Shown: piece by piece, positions 15,517 to 22,911 of the stretch
Layout of the letters: every line of letters starts with the position of its first letter
Position numbering within the stretch: the stretch's first letter is position 1
Source: Prevotellaceae bacterium UBA4301
GTDB taxonomy: Bacteria; Bacteroidota; Bacteroidia; Bacteroidales; Bacteroidaceae
NCBI GenBank assembly: GCA_002395775.1
Contig: DGUV01000090.1
Location: forward strand, 1 to 42,348
DNA length: 42,348 nucleotides
Reading direction: 5' to 3'
Made by a program: the position numbers and the translations under genes
Notes under the pieces: generated by a model
The model's input: the letters and a program-made list of their open reading frames with translations, nothing else
Told to the model about the DNA's origin: nothing
Database searches by the model: none

Positions 15517-17676
15517 TTACTTCACCAGCAGTTTCTTACCGTTGATGATGTAGATGCCCTTCTGGGCCTTCTGGACGCGCTGACCGGCGAGGTTGTAGAT
15601 GGCTGTCTTGTGGGCAGGGGTCTCAGACGCTACACCCTGGATGGCATCGACGGGAAGATCCTCGCGCGTATATACATCTATATAGAAGATGTGGATGCCG
15701 CCATTCTGGAGCTGGAAGGTGAGCAGACCGTCGGCGGGTACCTCATAGAGAGCGGGCCAACGGCTGGTGGTGTAGTTGGAACCACCTGCACCCTGATAGA
15801 CCATGACGTACTCGCCCAAGGCTGCTGCCTCGCGAGAGAAGGTGAGGGTGGGACGCGACATGAAGTAGAAACCGAGGTCGCCGTTGCTGTACATGAGGAT
15901 GGTGGAGTTGTTGTTGGCATTGGGAGCACACTCGAAGGTGATGCCACGGCACTCGGGATAGAAGCCAAGCTTGTCCTCGACATAGGAGGTGGCTACGGTG
16001 TACTCGGTGTCGCTGGTCCATGTGGTGTCACGAACCACGTCGAGGGTGCCACGGCTGCGGGAAGCATCCCATGTCCATCCGCTATAGATGGTGTCGCGGG
16101 TAACGGCTGCGCTCTCCAGGAGGGTGCCGTCCTCTACCATAGCTGCAAACTTGTCGAAAGCATAATCGACGGTGTCGCCAGTGGCTTCTTCAACCACGCC
16201 GATGGGGTCGCTGTAGATGCCTTTGAGAAGATACTTCTGACGGAGCGTGAGGTTGACGAAATCCCAGTCGTGCTGACCGGCTTCGGCCTTGGCAGCATCC
16301 TTACGGAAGAATTCCACGCCAGGCTCAAGAACGTCGGAAACTTCAAGGATACCGTCGTTGTAACCTTCGACGTGGACGCTGGCTCCAATCTCGGATTCGG
16401 CCTCGACATACTCGCCAACAGCTACAGGACGCTCGTCGCCATCAATGTTGGCCAGGATTTCAAACTCCTCGCCACAGAGGGTGTTGTTAGACCACCCTAC
16501 CTGATACTGACGCTTTGCGCCTTCGAGGCCAGTGAGCGTCATGGTGGGGGTGTTGAGGGTGATTTCGTTGACGGAGACGTTCATATAGACGATGTCAGAG
16601 AAGGCGTAGGTGTCGCGGGAGACGGTGGCTGCGGCAATGGTGACATAACCGTCGCCGTCCTCGTCGTCCTCAGCGCTGACAACGATGTAGGAATCGTCAT
16701 ACTTGTTCTCGCCACACATGCCATTGGCTATCTCCTCGGGGTCGATGACCTGCTTGTAGGTGACACGGGTCTCGGTACCGATGACATTGCCTTCCTCGTC
16801 CTTGATTTCGACTTCCTCGGTGGAGGCCACTTCGTCGGTATCGATGAGGAAGAGAGCCTTCTCGCCACGATCGACGATGCCGTAGTAGGTGTCACACTCA
16901 TAGCCCAAGGTGCTCTCGCCGGGAACGAGCTCGATGTGGCGCTCGCTCAGGTTGACGGCCTTGAGGTTCATGGTGGGAGCGGAAACTGCCTCGTCGGCTG
17001 CACCGTCAATCCAAATCTGGAGGCCCTGGATGCAGGCGTCGCGCTGTATCTCGATGACGAAATAGCCATCGGTCTCGGCCTTCCAGTAAGAGAAGGGGTC
17101 GGAGGTGGCGTCCTCGGTGCCTGCCATCTCAATCTGTGCAGCATGGATGGTCTCGGTGAGGTCGGTGAACTCACAGGCCGTGGCACCGCTGATGGCTGAA
17201 GCAGGCTTAACTACGCTGGCCCTGGACGATGAAACGCCCCACTGGCACACGATGATCTGGCCAGCCTTGACATCGCCAATGGCAATGTAGCGCGAACCGG
17301 AACCGTAGTTGTGGAGTCCGTCCTTGCCCACACCGGCACGCAGGTTGATGGCAGAGGTGCCTATCTGGAGGAAGAAGTTGGACATCTCAACGGGCTCGGT
17401 GACCTGATAGGTGTCGAAGCCGTTGAGCTTGAACGATGCCTTGTCCGTGGCCTGAGTGAAACAGCCGTCGCCATAGCAACGCTCGCCATTGAGACGAGTG
17501 AAGGCGTCGTTGATGTTGTAGTTGCCGTTGTAGAAGTCATAGTCCTTGTAGAGCATGTAACCATACTGCCCTGAAAGAACGTCGTTGCCGATGGAGAGAT
17601 CGTAGCTCCAAGCCGCAACTGTAAGCGACGAACCTAACATCACCAGCACAAGAAGGAGTGAGTAGATTTTTCTCAT
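15517..17676 (-). CDS. Secreted protein with T9SS type A sorting tail
   Basis: 719 residues. The N-terminus MRKIYSLLLVLVMLGSSLTVAAW is a signal peptide. The mature part is acidic and beta-rich, with Ig-like or jelly-roll features (SMRPTLTFSREAAALGEYVMVYQGAG, FVIEIQRDACIQGLQIWIDG), but no recognised enzyme motif. The last 28 residues (AIYNLAGQRVQKAQKG..., NGKKLLVK) are a T9SS sorting tail almost identical to that of the next gene. The following gene begins 52 bases after its stop, so the two are probably one transcript ending at 11709. A promoter is seen at 17719-17726. Function unknown. Confidence 0.8.
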   Translation of the reverse strand: MRKIYSLLLVLVMLGSSLTVAAWSYDLSIGNDVLSGQYGYMLYKDYDFYNGNYNINDAFTRLNGERCYGDGCFTQATDKASFKLNGFDTYQVTEPVEMSNFFLQIGTSAINLRAGVGKDGLHNYGSGSRYIAIGDVKAGQIIVCQWGVSSSRASVVKPASAISGATACEFTDLTETIHAAQIEMAGTEDATSDPFSYWKAETDGYFVIEIQRDACIQGLQIWIDGAADEAVSAPTMNLKAVNLSERHIELVPGESTLGYECDTYYGIVDRGEKALFLIDTDEVASTEEVEIKDEEGNVIGTETRVTYKQVIDPEEIANGMCGENKYDDSYIVVSAEDDEDGDGYVTIAAATVSRDTYAFSDIVYMNVSVNEITLNTPTMTLTGLEGAKRQYQVGWSNNTLCGEEFEILANIDGDERPVAVGEYVEAESEIGASVHVEGYNDGILEVSDVLEPGVEFFRKDAAKAEAGQHDWDFVNLTLRQKYLLKGIYSDPIGVVEEATGDTVDYAFDKFAAMVEDGTLLESAAVTRDTIYSGWTWDASRSRGTLDVVRDTTWTSDTEYTVATSYVEDKLGFYPECRGITFECAPNANNNSTILMYSNGDLGFYFMSRPTLTFSREAAALGEYVMVYQGAGGSNYTTSRWPALYEVPADGLLTFQLQNGGIHIFYIDVYTREDLPVDAIQGVASETPAHKTAIYNLAGQRVQKAQKGIYIINGKKLLVK
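15520..15605. repeat. Near-identical 86-bp sequence encoding the T9SS sorting tail (copy 2)
   Basis: The partner of 11769-11854, in the same orientation, 3.7 kb away. Direct repeats of this size could recombine and exchange or delete the intervening gene. Confidence 0.85.
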
Positions 17677-17718
17677 GTTTTTATTATAGTTAATTAGTTA
17701 GTTAATCGGTCAGACGGG

Positions 17719-17726
17719 CAAATTTA
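17719..17726 (-). promoter_or_regulatory. Promoter of the T9SS cargo pair, -7 element TAAATTTG
   Basis: On the minus strand TAAATTTG fits TAnnTTTG, 42 bases before the ATG at 17676. The -33 box is not recognisable in the AT-rich upstream DNA. Confidence 0.5.
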
Positions 17727-17736
17727 TAAAATAAAT

Positions 17737-18156
17737 TTAAATCTGCCACCATTTTTTCTTAGGTTTTTCCTTCAACTTGCCCATATTCTCCAAAAGCAGG
17801 TCTTCAAAAGTTTTCTTATCGTGAATCATCTGATAGATTACCCCCCAGTCGGGCAGTCCTCCCACATTGCGGTCATCGATGAACATATCAACCTTGATTT
17901 TCCGACTATAGGAGGTGTTCTGGGTCTCGTCTTCCTCGGGGAAATCTTTGTTCACGGCATAGAACTCGACACCGCGCTTACGGCACCATTCAACGGCCTC
18001 GGCCAGCGTCTGGCCCTGGCGCACGGTCCAGAGCACAAGCTGGTGGCCTTCGCTGATGAGCATCTTCAGGGTCTGGGTGGCAAAGGGTTGCTCACTGCCT
18101 ATCTCGGGATAGCGATCCTGAACGATGGTTCCATCAAAATCAACTGCTATTATCAT
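17737..18156 (-). CDS. HAD-superfamily small hydrolase
   Basis: 139 residues. Motif I is DFDGT (Asp6 nucleophile, Asp8 acid/base), motif II the Thr in LVLWTVRQG, motif III a Lys in SYSRKIKVD, and motif IV FIDDRN. There is no large cap domain, so it belongs to the capless small-phosphatase group, which works on phosphorylated macromolecules or small sugar/nucleotide phosphates. The C-terminus is basic and aromatic (KPKKKWWQI). It starts 38 bases after the RNase Y gene and is likely cotranscribed. Its substrate is unknown. Confidence 0.8.
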   Translation of the reverse strand: MIIAVDFDGTIVQDRYPEIGSEQPFATQTLKMLISEGHQLVLWTVRQGQTLAEAVEWCRKRGVEFYAVNKDFPEEDETQNTSYSRKIKVDMFIDDRNVGGLPDWGVIYQMIHDKKTFEDLLLENMGKLKEKPKKKWWQI

Positions 18157-18194
18157 GAATGTAATTTACGATTTATTTGACAATCTAACGATGC

Positions 18195-19751
18195 TTACTT
18201 GGCGTAGCTAACCGAACGGACCTCACGGATGACGGTAATCTTCACCTGACCGGGATAGGTCATCTCGTTCTGAATCTTGGTGGCAATCTCGTCGGAGAGT
18301 TTTTCGGTCTCCTGATCGGAAATCTTGTCGGCACCAACGATGACACGAAGCTCGCGACCAGCCTGGATGGCGTAGGTCTTGGTGACACCGGGATAGGACA
18401 TGGCAATATTCTCGAGGTCTTTGAGACGCTTGATGTAGGCCTCGGCAATCTCACGACGTGCACCAGGACGCGCACCGCTGATGGCATCACACACCTGCAC
18501 GATGGGGGCTATCAGGGTTTCCATCTCCATCTCTTCGTGGTGGGCACCAATGGCGTTGCAAATATCGGGTTTTTCCTTGTACATCTCGGCCAACTTGGCA
18601 CCATAGAGGGCGTGAGGCGTCTCGGGATCCTCATCGGGCACCTTACCGATGTCGTGGAGCAGACCGGCACGCTTGGCTTTCTTGGGATTGAGACCCAGTT
18701 CACTGGCCATGACGGCACAGAGGTTTGCCGTCTCACGAGAGTGTTGCAACAGGTTCTGACCATAGGACGAGCGATACTTCATCTTACCCACCAGACGGAT
18801 GAGTTCGGGATGCAGACCATGGACGCCCAGGTCGATGGCCGTGCGCTTTCCGGTCTCCATGATTTCCTCATCGACTTGCTTCTTCACCTTGGCAACCACC
18901 TCCTCGATGCGGGCGGGATGGATGCGGCCGTCAGCCACAAGCTGATGAAGCGAAAGGCGGGCTATCTCGCGACGGACAGGGTCGAAGCCGCTGATGACGA
19001 TGCTCTCGGGGGTGTCATCGACCACAATCTCGGTACCGGTTGCGGCCTCGAGGGCACGGATGTTGCGACCCTCACGGCCGATGACACGTCCCTTGATGTC
19101 GTCGTTGTCGATATGGAACACGGTAACGCTGTTCTCTACTGCCGTCTCCGTGGCCACTCGCTGGATGGTCTGGATGACAATGCGCTTGGCTTCCTTGTTG
19201 GCTGTCATCTTTGCCTCATCCATTATGTCGTTGATGTAGGCCTGGGCCTGACTCTTAGCCTCGTCCTTGAGACCTTCCACCAGACGTTCGCGAGCCTCAT
19301 CGACACTCAGTCCGGAGATTTCCTCCAGACGGGTGCGCTCCTGTTCTATGAGGTTGTCGTAACGTTCCTGCATCTCCTGTTCCTTGTGCTCAAGCAGGGT
19401 CTGCTGGTTTTCAAGGCGCTGGCGAGTGCTCTCCACCTCCTGTTTGCGACGGTTCAGTTCGTCCTGTCGCTGATTGAGGCTTTGCTCGCGTTGCTTCACA
19501 CGATTCTCGCCCTGCTGGATTTGTTGGTTTCGCTGTTGCACTTCCTTCTCCAGCTCTGCCTTCTTGTTGAGGAACTTTTCCTTCACTTCCAGCATTTTCT
19601 TTTGTTTAATCACTTCTGCCTCCTGCTCAGCCTGCTGGCGGGCTTGGGTTTCGAGACTCTTCAATTTGTTTGGCAAGAGCGAGCGGAAGAAATAAATCGC
19701 CCATACTCCCACGATGACCAAAGCAATAACTACAGCTATGATGTAGGCCAT
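18195..19751 (-). CDS. rny: Ribonuclease Y
   Basis: 518 residues. It starts with a transmembrane helix (IIAVVIALVIVGVWAIYFF), then a long coiled coil (about 30-190, rich in E/Q/K/R), a KH domain (VFHIDNDDIKGRVIGREGRNIRALEAATGTEIVVDD) and an HD domain with AGLLHDIGKVPDED, then GAHHEEME. This is the canonical RNase Y order and length. The enzyme is a membrane-bound endoribonuclease that starts mRNA decay. It follows zapA and an apparent structured RNA; an adjacent T-run hairpin suggests a separate promoter before it. Confidence 0.95.
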   Translation of the reverse strand: MAYIIAVVIALVIVGVWAIYFFRSLLPNKLKSLETQARQQAEQEAEVIKQKKMLEVKEKFLNKKAELEKEVQQRNQQIQQGENRVKQREQSLNQRQDELNRRKQEVESTRQRLENQQTLLEHKEQEMQERYDNLIEQERTRLEEISGLSVDEARERLVEGLKDEAKSQAQAYINDIMDEAKMTANKEAKRIVIQTIQRVATETAVENSVTVFHIDNDDIKGRVIGREGRNIRALEAATGTEIVVDDTPESIVISGFDPVRREIARLSLHQLVADGRIHPARIEEVVAKVKKQVDEEIMETGKRTAIDLGVHGLHPELIRLVGKMKYRSSYGQNLLQHSRETANLCAVMASELGLNPKKAKRAGLLHDIGKVPDEDPETPHALYGAKLAEMYKEKPDICNAIGAHHEEMEMETLIAPIVQVCDAISGARPGARREIAEAYIKRLKDLENIAMSYPGVTKTYAIQAGRELRVIVGADKISDQETEKLSDEIATKIQNEMTYPGQVKITVIREVRSVSYAK

Positions 19752-19788
19752 GATGTACTTTTTTGTTTTAGTTTGTTTATAATTAATT

Positions 19789-19821
19789 AAAAAACGCCCC
19801 GCCTACTCGTGCAACGGGCAT
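19789..19821 (-). terminator. Rho-independent terminator after zapA / the structured RNA
   Basis: Minus strand ATGCCCG (19815-19821) pairs with CGGGGCGT (19794-19801, one bulge and a G-U pair) and is followed by a run of T at 19789-19794. Confidence 0.6.
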
Positions 19822-19930
19822 CAAAGGCCTGCTGCAACAAAGAAATGCGGTGCGCCATGTGTTTCGTACTTTTCTGCAGCACACGAGAGGGTGGCTGCAC
19901 GACACGCAAGCGGGACATGCCCGCCCTCCC
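19789..19930 (-). ncRNA. Candidate 6S-like structured RNA between zapA and rny
   Basis: The roughly 140 bases after the zapA stop are GC-rich, have no open frame and fold readily. The minus strand has a 5' hairpin GCGGG-CATGT-CCCGC, an internal stem TGCTGCA/TGCAGCA around a 35-40 base loop, and a 3' hairpin followed by six T. A long imperfect hairpin with an open centre next to zapA recalls 6S RNA (ssrS lies after zapA in gammaproteobacteria). Identity as 6S is inference; a structured zapA 3' UTR is the alternative. Confidence 0.45.
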
Positions 19931-20230
19931 CTACTTCTTTTCGATGACCTGCTCCAGTTCGGCAATCATTGACTTCAGGGCATCCTCAACCGGCGCCGGG
20001 TCGGTCTCCGCCTCCATTCGCTTGAGACGGACGGCCACATCAAGTGCCATCATGAGCATGTACATGTCGTTACCTTGGTTCGGATACTGTGCCGCATAGT
20101 AATTGAAACGCCGGTTGATGAGCTTCTCCGCTTCGCGGTAGATGTACTCATCGTCCCTCGCCACCACCATGGGCAGGATACGATTACCGAACTTCAGGGT
20201 TATCGATAGTTTGTCGCTCTTGTTTTGCAT
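19931..20230 (-). CDS. zapA: Cell division protein ZapA
   Basis: 99 residues. The globular ZapA head reads KLSITLKFGNRILPMVVARDDEYIYREAEKLINRRFNYY, followed by the helix YMLMMALDVAVRLKRMEAE and a coiled-coil tail. ZapA cross-links FtsZ protofilaments at the Z ring. It follows by 25 bases a 97-residue coiled-coil gene, probably its functional partner, and both depend on the promoter at 20578-20608. Confidence 0.88.
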   Translation of the reverse strand: MQNKSDKLSITLKFGNRILPMVVARDDEYIYREAEKLINRRFNYYAAQYPNQGNDMYMLMMALDVAVRLKRMEAETDPAPVEDALKSMIAELEQVIEKK

Positions 20231-20255
20231 GTCTTTTCCGTTTAACTACGTAGTG

Positions 20256-20549
20256 TTATGCCTTCAGCAGAGCGATACATTTATCCACATCTCGCACCAA
20301 GTGATTCAGACGCTGGCGTGCATTGCGCGTATCGCTATCGCTCAGCTCCAGCGTTCTGGCCACTTTCAGATTGTCGTATTGCGCCTTCACCGCTTTCACC
20401 TGAGCCTGGAGGTCAGTTATCTGACGATCACGCTCCGCTACGCTTGCCTCCAAGTCACGACACTGCTCACGCAGGCCCTTGTCCTGCTCCACGAGTTGTC
20501 GCACACGAGTGGCAAGCAACTCCATCAGTTCGTGTTCTTTAGCGGTCAT
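20256..20549 (-). CDS. Small coiled-coil protein upstream of zapA
   Basis: 97 residues, nearly all alpha-helical, with heptad-like spacing (ELLATRVRQLVEQDKGLREQCRDLEASVAERDRQITDLQAQVKAV). It has no signal peptide or membrane helix. Its place just before zapA and its size suggest a ZapB-like division partner, as often seen beside Bacteroidota zapA, but coiled-coil sequence alone cannot prove homology. Confidence 0.7.
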   Translation of the reverse strand: MTAKEHELMELLATRVRQLVEQDKGLREQCRDLEASVAERDRQITDLQAQVKAVKAQYDNLKVARTLELSDSDTRNARQRLNHLVRDVDKCIALLKA

Positions 20550-20577
20550 TTTTGCAACAATTACTTCAATCTGCCCA

Positions 20578-20608
20578 CAAAAATAGATAATTCTTCGTTT
20601 ATGACAAA
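20578..20608 (-). promoter_or_regulatory. Promoter of the coiled-coil/zapA operon
   Basis: On the minus strand TTTG (20605-20608), 19 bases, TATTTTTG (20578-20585). An exact Bacteroidota consensus; transcription would start near 20571, about 22 bases before the ATG. Confidence 0.8.
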
Positions 20609-20659
20609 ATTATTTTGCAAATAACTTGCTGATCAGGATTATTTTCGCCTCATACATCC

Positions 20660-21286
20660 TCAGCCTTGGTCAACATTGCTACGAGGTTCCTTCTTGGCAA
20701 GCATGAGCAATGTGTGAGCAAACTCCACCATCCATTGCTGGCTATAGCCAAGTGTACCCTGAGCACGCCGGATGGCCATAACACTGCGGCGCATGGCTTC
20801 GTCACTCCAGTCGTTCTTGGTGAGGATGTCGCTGACGGTCTTTTCCGTCATCTGACGCAGGGCTTTATGGAAAAACGAAGGCAGGCGCAACTTCCACTGC
20901 ATCAGCTGGCCAAGTGCCATGAGCAGGTTCTGGCTGAAATCCTGGAACACAAGAAAATAGCTTTGTACCTCATTGACCGAACGACAGCGTTTCTTCAGGC
21001 TTTCGTCGATTTCATGGAAGAAATTATCACTCATCCCATACATCTCGGCAAGCATTTTCTGGCACTTCTTCTTTTCCGACACGCCCAGCTTGTTGTTGGC
21101 CGTTGGCACTTTCAGAGTCTGCTTGAACACACGCAGGTCAGGGAAAACGGCAAGATTGGAGATGCCGAGGCGAGAGGCCATGGAGGCCTGGTAATAGACA
21201 CGAATGAGGGTCATGTAGTCTTCCATACCCCCGATTTTTACAGGTTCGGCCTTCTTATGGCCGAAAAGATTGCTTAGAAATGACAT
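20660..21286 (-). CDS. Conserved-looking soluble protein of unknown function
   Basis: 208 residues without signal peptide or membrane helix. It starts MSFLSNLFGHKKAEPVKIGG and is largely helical (IRVYYQASMASRLGISNLAVFPDLRVFK, SYFLVFQDFSQNLLMALGQLMQWKLRLP, RRSVMAIRRAQGTLGYSQQWM). I do not recognise a domain. It begins 41 bases after the WcaJ-like gene on the same strand and may be read through from it. An uncharacterised Bacteroidales protein is my best description. Confidence 0.65.
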   Translation of the reverse strand: MSFLSNLFGHKKAEPVKIGGMEDYMTLIRVYYQASMASRLGISNLAVFPDLRVFKQTLKVPTANNKLGVSEKKKCQKMLAEMYGMSDNFFHEIDESLKKRCRSVNEVQSYFLVFQDFSQNLLMALGQLMQWKLRLPSFFHKALRQMTEKTVSDILTKNDWSDEAMRRSVMAIRRAQGTLGYSQQWMVEFAHTLLMLAKKEPRSNVDQG

Positions 21287-21327
21287 TTTTCGTTTATTGT
21301 CGATTTATTAATTCTAAAAAAGGATTC

Positions 21328-22731
21328 TCAGTATGCATTTTTATCCTTATGGAAAAGCATGTTGACAAGTGTGCGCCACAGGATGCGGATGTCGAGCCAA
21401 AAATTCCAGTTCTCGACATACCAGATGTCAGCCTTGATGCGGGCCTCCATATCTTCAAGGTCTCGCGTCTCGCCACGAAACCCATTGACCTGAGCCCAAC
21501 CCGTGATGCCCGGCTTCACCCAATGGCGAACCATATACTTATTGATGATATGGCCATACTCCTCGGTGTGGGCCAACATGTGGGGACGAGGTCCCACGAG
21601 GCTCATGTTCCCGAGCAGGACATTGATGAACTGAGGAAGTTCATCAATGTTGGTGCGACGCATGAAATCGCCGAAGGGGAACTTCCTGACATCATGTTCT
21701 GTGGCCTGCAGGGTATCGGCTTGCGAATTGACGTGCATGGAACGAAACTTGAGACAATTGAATACCGTACCGTTGAGTCCGTTGCGCTTCTGCACAAAGA
21801 TGACCGGCCCGGGGCTCTGGCGCTTGATGATGATGGCCACGACAACATAGATGACAGGGAAGAGCGTGACCAGGAAGAGGAAACTTACCGACACGTCGAG
21901 CAATCGCTTGACAAGCCGATTCTCAAAAAGGCGCAAGGGCTCGCGACGAGGATAGAGCATGATGGTGCTGCCGACGTGCATGACACGCATGTTGCGCCGC
22001 AAGAAACTCAGATAGACGGGCAGAGCATAGAAGCGAATAAGGTGGTTCTCACAATATTTGTAGAGTTCTACAAGACTCTCCTTCGACATGCGGGCCATGG
22101 TACAATACACACCGTCGATGTAAGCATGTTCCTGTAAGTAAGGGAGCACATCGTCGGTGTTGCCCAGCAGGGTCACGCCTTCGATGCTAACAGGCTCATC
22201 ACTGAACATGCCTACAATATTGTAACCATATTCGCGATTCTGCATGTAACTGTAGAGGTCGCGCATTTCATCGACATGCCCCACAAACACGACATGGCGT
22301 CCATTACGTCCCTTGCTTCGGAAACGACGAATCGTGTAAAGCATTAGCATGCGCTCAAGCGTGAGCACTATCCAGAACACTCCTGCGAAAGTCAAGAGCA
22401 GTATGCGCGCAATGGCCTCGGTCTTCAGAAGGAAGAGGACGGCAAACAGGAGAACAATGTGGGCGACCACAATCTGGAAGGTGCGCTCAACCACTTTATC
22501 ACCCTGAGCCGTGCGCTCAAAGAGCAAGATGGGGAAGAACATGGCCAAGGGCAGATAGCAAAGAACGGCCGAGACCAGATAGGTTTGCAAATCTACACCA
22601 TTGTTTACCGAGTGGTCGGTTGCCTCATAAAAATAATAGCAGCCCGTAAGGCATAAGCACATAGTCAGGATGTCGCCTACAGAAGTCAACCCCTTAAGCA
22701 AACGCGATTCCTCAATGTCAAATTTCTTCAT
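21328..22731 (-). CDS. WcaJ-like undecaprenyl-phosphate sugar phosphotransferase
   Basis: 467 residues from MKKFDIEESRLLKG. Four to five N-terminal transmembrane helices (up to about 110), a Rossmann-like central domain (GRHVVFVGHVDEMRDLYSYM) and a C-terminal bacterial sugar transferase domain: FLFLVTLFPVIYVVVAIIIK membrane helix, SPGPVIFVQKRNGLNG, FNCLKFRSM, RRTNIDELPQFINVL, NMSLVGPRPHM and KPGITGWAQVNGFRGE. It transfers a hexose-1-phosphate (often glucose) to undecaprenyl phosphate, the first step of exopolysaccharide repeat synthesis. An upstream in-frame Met at 22761 is ruled out by a -7 box at 22749-22756. It is divergent from wzc, with which it likely forms one pathway. Confidence 0.88.
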   Translation of the reverse strand: MKKFDIEESRLLKGLTSVGDILTMCLCLTGCYYFYEATDHSVNNGVDLQTYLVSAVLCYLPLAMFFPILLFERTAQGDKVVERTFQIVVAHIVLLFAVLFLLKTEAIARILLLTFAGVFWIVLTLERMLMLYTIRRFRSKGRNGRHVVFVGHVDEMRDLYSYMQNREYGYNIVGMFSDEPVSIEGVTLLGNTDDVLPYLQEHAYIDGVYCTMARMSKESLVELYKYCENHLIRFYALPVYLSFLRRNMRVMHVGSTIMLYPRREPLRLFENRLVKRLLDVSVSFLFLVTLFPVIYVVVAIIIKRQSPGPVIFVQKRNGLNGTVFNCLKFRSMHVNSQADTLQATEHDVRKFPFGDFMRRTNIDELPQFINVLLGNMSLVGPRPHMLAHTEEYGHIINKYMVRHWVKPGITGWAQVNGFRGETRDLEDMEARIKADIWYVENWNFWLDIRILWRTLVNMLFHKDKNAY

Positions 22732-22748
22732 GCTACTATACAATTGTT

Positions 22749-22756
22749 CAAATTTA
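22749..22756 (-). promoter_or_regulatory. Promoter of the WcaJ-like gene, -7 element TAAATTTG
   Basis: TAAATTTG on the minus strand, 17 bases before the chosen ATG. It shares the 180-bp divergent region with the wzc promoter. No clear -33 box. Confidence 0.55.
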
Positions 22757-22861
22757 CGCAAAATTAATTAATATCTTGCACTTCAGCAACTTTTTTAAAC
22801 TAAAATCTTATGAAGAGTGGTGTTTTTTGTGCCAATATTTCCTAATTTGAAATAAAAGACG

Positions 22862-22869
22862 TACCTTTG
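22862..22869 (+). promoter_or_regulatory. wzc promoter, -7 element TACCTTTG
   Basis: TACCTTTG fits TAnnTTTG and implies a start near 22875 and a leader of about 37 bases. It overlaps an in-frame Met at 22867, which therefore cannot be the wzc start. A TTTG at 22846-22849 is too close to be an ideal -33 box. Confidence 0.6.
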
Positions 22870-22911
22870 CGCGAATATTCACAGTTAAAGATAATTAAAT
22901 ATTGTATAGTC

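Noticed and set aside
15487..17199. 570-residue plus-strand frame
   Set aside because: Antisense to the 719-residue T9SS cargo gene, which has a signal peptide, sorting tail and promoter; this frame has none.
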